Of a DNA stretch of 11,459 nucleotides, positions 6,712-11,459 are shown one piece after another. The position numbers and the translations under genes were made by a program. The DNA comes from CAMYLR01 sp039590215 (lineage in GTDB: Bacteria; Gemmatimonadota; Gemmatimonadetes; JACCXV01; JAHWKZ01), in the NCBI GenBank assembly GCA_039590215.1, contig JBDHFX010000054.1:1-11459 (forward strand), given 5' to 3'. How positions within the stretch are numbered: the stretch's first letter is position 1; every line of letters begins with the position of its first letter. The notes beneath the pieces were generated by a model. It did no database searches. It was not told the DNA's origin and saw nothing but the letters and a program-made list of their open reading frames with translations.

Positions 6712-6715
6712 CGTC

Positions 6716-6723
6716 TCTCCTTT
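6716..6723 (-). promoter_or_regulatory. Ribosome binding site of the selenoprotein gene
   Basis: AAAGGAGA on the minus strand, with GGAG five bases before the ATG at 6711. It fixes the start upstream of the TGA and argues that the first half of the gene is really translated. Confidence 0.75.
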
Positions 6724-6762
6724 CGACTAATCCGACTCTTTACGGTTGACTCGCCGTCGCGT

Positions 6763-6999
6763 TCAGATCCGGTCACTCATCCCGGTAACACCGGACTCAG
6801 TTGCACAGTGGGCACAACAGAAAACCTTCCCGGCGGTCTCCATACCGTGCCCAACAATTCTGCACCCGCAGTGGGAACAGCGCGGGGCTAGGGCGTGAAT
6901 GGCGCATTCGAACGAGTCGAAAACGTGCGTCTCTTCTCCCTGCAGGACCTGAATCGGCTTGTCGTAGTCGTTGCCGCATACTTCGCACACGTGTTCCAT
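6763..6999 (-). CDS. Small cysteine-rich zinc-ribbon / metallothionein-like protein
   Basis: 78 residues with nine cysteines: CEVC (5, 8), FECAIH (32), CSHCGC (41, 44, 46) and FCCAHC (61, 62, 65), plus several histidines. The pattern suggests one or two zinc-binding knuckles. I recognise it as a widespread small bacterial protein sometimes labelled prokaryotic metallothionein; its function is not established, to my knowledge. The frame is open back to 7161, but the start is set at the ATG at 6999 by an excellent Shine-Dalgarno (AAAGGAGG at 7014-7007, seven bases away) and by the conserved-looking MEHVCEVCG beginning. The upstream stretch reads as low-complexity and overlaps amrS. It sits between amrS (73 bases upstream) and the AhpD-like selenoprotein gene (51 bases downstream), all in one direction. 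A role in metal buffering or in delivering metal to a neighbour is speculation. Confidence 0.85.
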   Translation of the reverse strand: MEHVCEVCGNDYDKPIQVLQGEETHVFDSFECAIHALAPRCSHCGCRIVGHGMETAGKVFCCAHCATESGVTGMSDRI

Positions 7000-7006
7000 A
7001 GGACCC

Positions 7007-7014
7007 CCTCCTTT
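7007..7014 (-). promoter_or_regulatory. Ribosome binding site deciding the zinc-ribbon start
   Basis: AAAGGAGG on the minus strand, seven bases from the ATG at 6999. It supports the 78-residue form over the longer reading frame that is open to 7161. Confidence 0.75.
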
Positions 7015-7038
7015 GACTCTAGCGTAGCCTGATTCTGG

Positions 7039-7066
7039 CGCGGGTGTCTGTGGGGAAATACCCGCG
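7039..7066 (-). other. Inverted repeat after amrS
   Basis: CGCGGGT and ACCCGCG (7066-7060 and 7045-7039 on the minus strand) form a perfect 7-bp stem with a 14-base loop just beyond the amrS stop. No U-run follows, so it is not a standard intrinsic terminator. It may stabilise the message end or be chance in GC-rich DNA. Confidence 0.3.
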
Positions 7067-7072
7067 GGCGGT

Positions 7073-8179
7073 CTATGCCGCGTAATCCGCGAGCCGAACC
7101 GGAATGCGCCGTGCGCCCCAAGACCCCGGGTGCGCGTCGAAGACACCCGGACAGCCCGCATTGCACCGCCGGCAGTGCCCCAAGCTCGTGAGGTTCCACT
7201 CAGAGAGCGTGTACCAGTTGCGGCCGATCAGGAGCTGGCCACACTCGTGGCAGTAGGTGCTCTGGCTCTCCTTATCGTGGACGTTGCCCGTGTACACGTA
7301 GCACAGGCCGTTAGCGAGGGCGATCGCGCGCGCCCGCCGCAGGGTCTCGACCGGTGTGTGCGCTACATCCAACATCTTCCAATCGGGGTGGAACGCCGAG
7401 AAGTGAAGCGGCACGTCGACGCCCAGCTCCTCGGCGATCCACTCCGTCTCTCGCTCGATCTCCGCATCGGAGTCATTCGTCCCCGGAATCAGGAGCGTCG
7501 TGATCTCGAACCACACTTGCGTCGCATGGCGTAGGTAGCGGAGTGTGTCGAGAACCGGTTCCAGCTCGCCACCGCAGATCTTCCGGTAGAACTCATCGCT
7601 GAACGCCTTCAAATCGATGTTCGCTGCGTCCATGTTGCGGAAGAACTCCGCTCGCGGCTCGGGGCACTGATAACCGGCCGTGACGGCCACCGGGTGGATC
7701 GCGCGCTCCTTGCACGCTTGAGCCACGTCGATCGCATACTCGTGGAAGATGACCGGATCGTTGTAGGTGAACGCCACGCTTCGGCACCCGAGACGCTCCG
7801 CGGCGCTGGCGATCGTCTCGGGTGCGGCCGCGTCCGCCAGAGTGTCCATCTCCCGCGACTTCGAGATATCCCAGTTCTGGCAGAACTTGCATCCCAGATT
7901 GCACCCGGCAGTGCCGAAGGACAGAACGGGGGTCCCAGGAAGGAAATGATTCAGCGGCTTCTTCTCGATCGGGTCGACGCAGTAGCCGCTCGAGCGTCCG
8001 TAGGTGGTGAGGACGATCTGGCCACCTTCATTGGCGCGGACGAAACAGAAGCCGCGCTGGCGGTCGCGCAAGCGGCAGAAGCGCGGGCAGATGTCGCACT
8101 GGACTCGACCGTCGTCGAGCTCATGCCAGTGTCGAGTGTCTCGAGCGTGCTCCACGAGGGGTCCTACCTGGTTGGTCAT
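7073..8179 (-). CDS. amrS: AmmeMemoRadiSam-type radical SAM enzyme
   Basis: Radical SAM protein of 368 residues from the ATG at 8179 (MTNQVGPL). The frame is open to 8287, but that part overlaps the upstream gene. Seen: an N-terminal cysteine set C28, C31, C35 and C45 (CDICPRFC...GFC); then GTAGCNLGCKFCQNWDIS with the radical SAM cluster ligands C93, C97 and C100; AFTYNDPVIFHEYA, VTAGYQCPEP and NIDLKAFSDEFY, which are typical of the AmrS family; and a C-terminal zinc-ribbon-like tail, YCHECGQ...CRRCNAGC. The family normally works with Memo and AMMECR1 proteins; its reaction is not known to me. Neither partner is in this window. The start lies 7 bases past the stop of the other radical SAM gene, with GAGG overlapping that stop, so the two are almost certainly co-translated. 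Confidence 0.92.
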   Translation of the reverse strand: MTNQVGPLVEHARDTRHWHELDDGRVQCDICPRFCRLRDRQRGFCFVRANEGGQIVLTTYGRSSGYCVDPIEKKPLNHFLPGTPVLSFGTAGCNLGCKFCQNWDISKSREMDTLADAAAPETIASAAERLGCRSVAFTYNDPVIFHEYAIDVAQACKERAIHPVAVTAGYQCPEPRAEFFRNMDAANIDLKAFSDEFYRKICGGELEPVLDTLRYLRHATQVWFEITTLLIPGTNDSDAEIERETEWIAEELGVDVPLHFSAFHPDWKMLDVAHTPVETLRRARAIALANGLCYVYTGNVHDKESQSTYCHECGQLLIGRNWYTLSEWNLTSLGHCRRCNAGCPGVFDAHPGSWGARRIPVRLADYAA

Positions 8180-8186
8180 CCACCCG

Positions 8187-9152
8187 CTACCTCGCCATAG
8201 CGCGTCGTCTCCGGAGCCGGGCCGTCGGTCGCCGCTCGTCCAGCCGCCGAAGCCCCAACTCGCGCGCGATCTCAATCGCCGCGACAAACTCCTCCGACCT
8301 CAGAGGGCGGTTGAGCTCCGGGTACTTCTTGTCGCTCACCGAGCCGGCTGGATGGTACTGGTCCATCAAGTTCACGTAGGTCTCGGGACCCAGCCGGGAG
8401 GTGACCCACTCCAGGATCGCGCGGGTCTCGTCGAGGTCGCCAGGCATCACGAGGTGCCGGAGGAGGAGCCCTCGTTTCGCCACCCCGTCCGCGCTCACAA
8501 CCAAGTTGCCGACTTGCCGATGCATCTCCGCAATCGCGGCGCGTGCCGCCGCGGGATAATCAGCCGCCTTGAGGTACTTCCGGCTCTTGTCGGGGCTCCA
8601 GTACTTGAAGTCCGGCATGTATATGTCGACGATCCCCTCCATAAGGGTGATGCTCTCGAGCGCGTCGTAGGCGCTGGTGTTGTACACGATCGGGATCGCA
8701 AGTCCCATCTCGATCGCCTCGGCAACCGATTCGAGCACTTGCGGGACGACGTGCTCCGGCGTCACGAAGTTGATGTTGTGGCAGCCGCGCTCTTGGAGCT
8801 CGAGCATCATGCTCGCGATCTCACGCGGCGTGGATCCGGGAGGGGACTGCTTGGGCTTGATCGCCTGGCTGATGTCCCAGTTCTGACAGAAGACGCATCG
8901 CAGATTACAGTGCGAGAAGAAGATCGTGCCGGAGCCGTTCCAGCCCCGGAGGCAGTCCTCTTCGCCGAAGTGCGGGAAGTAGCTACTCACGACCGCGTAG
9001 CGACTGGTCTTGCAGGCTGACCACTTGTCCTCGAGCCGGTTGACGCCACAATCGCGGGGGCACGCTCGGCAGTCTTCGAGGCCTGCAACCCCCCGCGCGA
9101 CGCGCTCGCGGAGTTCCTCGCGGGGTAACATCAGATAGGTCGGCCGGAACAC
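8187..9152 (-). CDS. PflX-type radical SAM protein (COG1313-like)
   Basis: 321-residue radical SAM protein often labelled putative pyruvate formate-lyase activating enzyme, although the true substrate is unknown. Seen: N-terminal cysteines C28, C31, C35 and C47 (CRACPRDCGV...SAC), FFSHCNLRCVFCQNWDIS with cluster ligands C82, C86 and C89, NFVTPEHVVPQV, PIVYNTSAYD, YMPDFKYW, HLVMPGD and NLMDQYHPAG, a set typical of this group. The start is a GTG at 9152, chosen because MFRPTYLMLPREEL resembles the family N-terminus; an ATG at 9131 is the alternative and neither has a clear Shine-Dalgarno. No glycyl radical enzyme is nearby, which argues against pyruvate formate-lyase activation. It is the first gene of the minus-strand run and shares the QNWDIS motif and the N-terminal cysteine spacing with the adjacent amrS. 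Confidence 0.88.
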   Translation of the reverse strand: MFRPTYLMLPREELRERVARGVAGLEDCRACPRDCGVNRLEDKWSACKTSRYAVVSSYFPHFGEEDCLRGWNGSGTIFFSHCNLRCVFCQNWDISQAIKPKQSPPGSTPREIASMMLELQERGCHNINFVTPEHVVPQVLESVAEAIEMGLAIPIVYNTSAYDALESITLMEGIVDIYMPDFKYWSPDKSRKYLKAADYPAAARAAIAEMHRQVGNLVVSADGVAKRGLLLRHLVMPGDLDETRAILEWVTSRLGPETYVNLMDQYHPAGSVSDKKYPELNRPLRSEEFVAAIEIARELGLRRLDERRPTARLRRRRAMAR

Positions 9153-9323
9153 GACATTTCGTCCAAGATATCATGGGAAACCACCCGGCACATCAACTGT
9201 CCGGAATCTGTCAAAGCATTGCCGCGACGACCATGCCTGGAATAGGCCCTGATCTAGAGCCGTTTTTTAGGTCACGAACTCGAACCGAAACCTGCATGGG
9301 TTTCGACCGAAGGGAGAGGCCAA
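9153..9323. promoter_or_regulatory. Divergent intergenic region upstream of pflX-like gene and DoxX operon
   Basis: 171 bases between two divergent transcription units; it should carry promoters for both. I see a T6 run near 9263, a stem-loop at 9286-9305 (separate entry) and the ribosome binding site AGGGAGAGG at 9311-9319. I could not assign promoter boxes. Confidence 0.4.
9286..9305 (+). other. Leader stem-loop before the small exported peptide gene
   Basis: CGAAACC (9286-9292) and GGTTTCG (9299-9305) are perfect inverse complements around the loop TGCATG. The hairpin ends just before the ribosome binding site of the ORF at 9324. It could be a protein-binding operator or a message leader structure, or chance. 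Confidence 0.35.
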
Positions 9324-9524
9324 ATGCGAGTGCTCTATTCAGTAATTGCCACTGCCGTCAGCGCCTTCTCGCTGGCAGCCTTGTTAGCGATGACCGTTCC
9401 AGCACCCCCGTCGGAGGGAAAACTCACGGCGGAGCTTGGTCCGATTACGGTGATCGCTGTGGAGACGCCACCGGCAGTTGCGACCAGCAATAGCCAGGTC
9501 GAGATGAAGAGCGGGGCTTGCTAA
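9324..9524 (+). CDS. Small exported hypothetical protein
   Basis: 66 residues, not recognised. Residues 2-24 look like a Sec signal or a single membrane segment (MRVLYSVIATAVSAFSLAAL), followed by a polar, Pro/Thr-rich tail with no known motif that ends in Cys. The ribosome binding site AGGGAGAGG lies at 9311-9319, five bases from the ATG, which supports real translation. Its stop codon lies inside the beginning of the DoxX-like gene (7-base overlap), so the two appear translationally coupled and may act together at the membrane. No function can be assigned. Confidence 0.6.
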   Translation: MRVLYSVIATAVSAFSLAALLAMTVPAPPSEGKLTAELGPITVIAVETPPAVATSNSQVEMKSGAC

Positions 9525-9916
9525 AGCCCGAAAGCCAATTCACCCAGGCGTCCCTTGCCCTGTCGCGTGCGGTGATCGCGGCCATCTTCCTGTGGCACGG
9601 CATCCCCAAGGCATTCTACATCGCCGCGGCGATGGACAAGTTCACGGGATTTGGTCTGCCTTCGGTTCTGGGACCGATCACGGGGTGGGTTGAGGTCTTC
9701 GCGGCGTCGCTGCTCCTGCTCGGCGTATTTCACCGCGCGGCGGTGATCATGCTGCTGACCATCATCATCGGCGCCTTGGTGACCGTTCAGATCCCGAACG
9801 GAGTCTCCTCCGGGCTCGAGCGCGATCTGCTGATCCTGTCTGGGCTCACCCTGCTTGCCTTTGTGGGCCCGGGCAGATTCGCGCTCAAGTCACTGGTCGG
9901 ACAGCGGATGTCGTAG
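9518..9916 (+). CDS. DoxX-family inner-membrane protein
   Basis: 132-residue membrane protein with four likely transmembrane helices: around residues 11-30 (ALSRAVIAAIFLWHGIPKAF), 50-70 (VLGPITGWVEVFAASLLLLG), 73-92 (AAVIMLLTIIIGALV) and 105-122 (DLLILSGLTLLAFVGPG). The motif R-x9-HGIPK-x(n)-F-x-GFGLP and the later N-G-x(n)-ERDLL segment are characteristic of DoxX/DoxD-like proteins, which are linked to quinone redox or thiol stress; the exact function is open. The start is a TTG at 9518, the only start codon after the in-frame stop at 9491-9493; it places about ten residues before the first helix, as is usual. It overlaps the upstream small ORF by 7 bases and converges with the SnoaL-like gene 22 bases away. 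Confidence 0.85.
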   Translation: MLKPESQFTQASLALSRAVIAAIFLWHGIPKAFYIAAAMDKFTGFGLPSVLGPITGWVEVFAASLLLLGVFHRAAVIMLLTIIIGALVTVQIPNGVSSGLERDLLILSGLTLLAFVGPGRFALKSLVGQRMS

Positions 9917-9938
9917 CTGTCCCACAGATCGTCGGGTG

Positions 9939-10424
9939 CTACATCCCTACCGGTGCATCGGTGTTCCAGATGTCGCTAACGCAGAGCCACGAGCCGTCGG
10001 CTTGGCGTTCATAGATCGCGTGCCACTTCCCGACCATGCTCACTGGTTTACCATCGGGCGGCGCCACATCGAAAGTGAATGCGCCTCGCCCGTAGGCCAT
10101 GTCGCCGTCACCGGCGATGACCTGCGGCGTTAGGGTGAAACCGGTGACCGGCGGCCGAGCATCTTGCCATTCCCTGATCGCGGTGACGCCTTGCATCATG
10201 GGCTCGTTGGGTGGCATCCGCACCGCATCGGCATCGTAATAGCTGTTATTTGACTCCCAGTCCTGCGCGATCACGTCAACGGCGTATTTCTCGAGCATGC
10301 CGCGGATGGCGGCCTCATCTTCTGCGGTGAAACTGGCTTGGGCTGCGACTTCAGGTGGTGCCTCGGCCGCCGGCTGACAAGCCACGACGGCGAGCACCGC
10401 GAGCAACGCAAATGAACGCTTCAT
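9939..10424 (-). CDS. SnoaL/DUF4440-like lipoprotein
   Basis: 161 residues. N-terminal lipoprotein signal MKRSFALLAVLAVVAC, with lipobox VVAC and lipidated Cys at 16, then a Pro/Ala linker and a cystatin-like alpha+beta fold of the NTF2/SnoaL/DUF4440 type: DEAAIRGMLEKYAVDVIAQDW, NNSYYDADAVRMPPNEP, GVTAIREWQD, AYGRGAFTFDVAPPDG and VGKWHAIYERQADGSW are the usual series of elements. Members act as small isomerases, dehydratases or ligand-binding proteins, but many have no known activity, so no reaction is assigned. Expected to be anchored to the inner leaflet of the outer membrane or the periplasmic face of the inner one. The start is supported by GGGGGGAG about five bases upstream. It follows the M28 peptidase gene by 53 bases on the same strand. 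Confidence 0.82.
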   Translation of the reverse strand: MKRSFALLAVLAVVACQPAAEAPPEVAAQASFTAEDEAAIRGMLEKYAVDVIAQDWESNNSYYDADAVRMPPNEPMMQGVTAIREWQDARPPVTGFTLTPQVIAGDGDMAYGRGAFTFDVAPPDGKPVSMVGKWHAIYERQADGSWLCVSDIWNTDAPVGM

Positions 10425-10428
10425 GGAA

Positions 10429-10436
10429 TCTCCCCC
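10429..10436 (-). promoter_or_regulatory. Ribosome binding site of the SnoaL-like lipoprotein gene
   Basis: A G-rich Shine-Dalgarno (GGGGGGAG on the minus strand) shortly before the ATG at 10424. Confidence 0.6.
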
Positions 10437-10477
10437 CTAGGTGTGATTGATCTGAGTCGTTCTAGGCTACTCGATCA

Positions 10478-11459
10478 TTATAGCTCAAAGTCCGTGTCGG
10501 TCCAGACGGGAACATCGGCGGTGTTCGCAATCGAGTAGATGGTGAAAAAGATCAGCCGGGCTACTCTGGCCGCCTTGTCGGCATCGATCCTGTCGACTTC
10601 GTCTGACAGCTCGTGATAGTCCTCGTGGGTCCCGCCAAAAAACCACAGCGCTGGGATCCCATTGCGCACGAAGCTGAAGTGATCGCTTCGGAAGAAGAGG
10701 TTCTCCTCCGGCCACAGATCCCCGGCCACGAATAGCTGTACTTCCGGATGCCTGTCGACGACGCGGTGGAGAAGCCGGCCCAGTGAAGAGAACTCTTGCC
10801 CGATCACGGCGATGCTGTCAGGCGAATTTCGGCTGATCATGTCGGCGTTGACGTCGGCCACGATGGATTCGATAGGCACGGTCGGGTGATCGGCGTAGTG
10901 GCTGGAGCCCAGCAGCCCTTTTTCTTCTCCGCTAACAGCTAGGAATATGAGCGAGCGAGACGGCGCGGTTTCTAGCGACGCGAACGCCTCGGCAACTTCG
11001 ATCAGGGCGGCCGTTCCGGAGGCGTCGTCGTCGGCCCCATTGTAGATAGAGTCCCCTGCGGCATTGGCGGTTCCCACACCGAGGTGGTCGATGTGCGCAC
11101 TGAAGATCACGTAAGTGTCGCGAAGTACCGGATGACTTCCCGGGAGAATCGCCACGACGTTGGGTGCACCCGCGCTGACGATGGCGGTCTGGCCGGTCTC
11201 GGCGTCAAGAACCTCCACATCGATCGGGTACCGCTGGATGAATGACGTCGCTCCCGGACGGAGACCAAGCTCAGCAAACTTGCCAGCCACGTACTGGGTC
11301 GCCGCCTCAAGCCCTGGGCTGGGAGTGTCTCGGCCGGCCATCTGATCGCTCGCCAGGTGTGCAATCAGCTGGTACATGTCGTCAGGCGTGATCGTGGCCG
11401 CCGCCGCTGCCGCGGCATTGGGATCGAAGTTGTCGGGCCCGAGCGGGGCATCGTCTTGA
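10478..11459 (-). CDS. M28 family zinc peptidase, 5'-partial
   Basis: Aminopeptidase/carboxypeptidase-like zinc hydrolase; 326 residues are visible and the frame stays open through the right edge, so the true start (probably with a signal peptide) is missing. An ATG at 11377 exists inside the frame but is not the start: the sequence before it (Asp/Pro-rich, then seven Ala, then TITPDDMYQLIAHLASD) reads as normal protein and flows into the helix that precedes the M28 domain. Zinc site: AHIDHLG (first His), NGADDDASG (bridging Asp), SGEEKGLLGS (catalytic and ligand Glu), DVNADMISR (Asp) and HEDYHELSD (last His), all present, so it should be active. LASDQMAGRDTPS is the usual region before the PA-like or linker segment. 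Likely secreted or periplasmic and involved in peptide degradation. The next gene downstream is the SnoaL-like lipoprotein. Confidence 0.9.
   Translation of the reverse strand, partial: QDDAPLGPDNFDPNAAAAAAATITPDDMYQLIAHLASDQMAGRDTPSPGLEAATQYVAGKFAELGLRPGATSFIQRYPIDVEVLDAETGQTAIVSAGAPNVVAILPGSHPVLRDTYVIFSAHIDHLGVGTANAAGDSIYNGADDDASGTAALIEVAEAFASLETAPSRSLIFLAVSGEEKGLLGSSHYADHPTVPIESIVADVNADMISRNSPDSIAVIGQEFSSLGRLLHRVVDRHPEVQLFVAGDLWPEENLFFRSDHFSFVRNGIPALWFFGGTHEDYHELSDEVDRIDADKAARVARLIFFTIYSIANTADVPVWTDTDFEL

Noticed and set aside
6517..6891. 124-codon plus-strand ORF opposite the selenoprotein and zinc-ribbon genes
   Set aside because: It is antisense to two minus-strand genes with clear family motifs and good ribosome binding sites, and its own protein has no recognisable features.
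8180..8287. 36-residue N-terminal extension of amrS
   Set aside because: It lies wholly within the end of the upstream radical SAM gene and is low-complexity Arg/Gly/Ser; the family-like start is at 8179.
8004..9020. 338-codon plus-strand ORF
   Set aside because: Long antisense frames are common opposite GC-rich genes; the minus strand encodes two clear radical SAM proteins here.
9255..9275. T-run near 9263 as an intrinsic terminator
   Set aside because: No plus-strand gene lies upstream to terminate, and there is no convincing GC-rich stem directly before the T run.

Overview
This looks like a stretch of GC-rich (roughly 60%) chromosome from a Gram-negative bacterium, probably an uncultured environmental lineage. 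The cell-envelope clues are two lipoproteins of Sec type, a Tat-type signal and several exported hydrolases. I cannot name the phylum from sequence alone; the mix of genes would fit Acidobacteriota- or Gemmatimonadota-like genomes, but that is a guess. The genes are tightly packed and no stretch longer than about 170 bases lacks a gene. I saw no tRNA, rRNA, CRISPR array, IS element or phage gene.

Left block (1-2916, minus strand): a GTG-started 784-residue fusion of an aminoglycoside-phosphotransferase-type kinase and a class III PLP enzyme. This is the layout of hydroxylysine kinase joined to an ammonia-releasing phospho-lyase. It is followed 29 bases later by a quinone oxidoreductase that lacks its usual first ~27 residues and runs off the left edge. 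Divergently transcribed from it (3028-5762, plus) is a two-gene molybdenum hydroxylase of the isoquinoline 1-oxidoreductase type: a small [2Fe-2S] subunit and a large Tat-exported molybdopterin subunit. The phospho-lyase class makes an aldehyde and the Ior class includes aldehyde oxidisers, so a linked pathway is possible, but this is inference.

Central block (9152 down to about 5741, minus strand): a probable operon of five genes. In order they are a PflX-type radical SAM protein, an AmrS-type radical SAM protein (the radical SAM member of the AmmeMemoRadiSam triad, here without its two partners), a 78-residue cysteine-rich zinc-ribbon/metallothionein-like protein, a 95-codon AhpD/carboxymuconolactone-decarboxylase-like gene with an in-frame TGA, and an M23-type lipoprotein broken by a slipped G9 homopolymer. 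The TGA lies exactly at the second position of the family's CxxC motif (C-Y-P-UGA) and is followed at once by a hairpin with bacterial SECIS geometry. I read this gene as a selenoprotein. It is the most notable item in the window and would be missed or split by ordinary ORF calling.

Right block (9324-11459): a small exported peptide overlapping a TTG-started DoxX-family membrane protein on the plus strand; then on the minus strand a SnoaL/DUF4440-like lipoprotein and a zinc aminopeptidase of family M28 whose 5' end lies outside the window.
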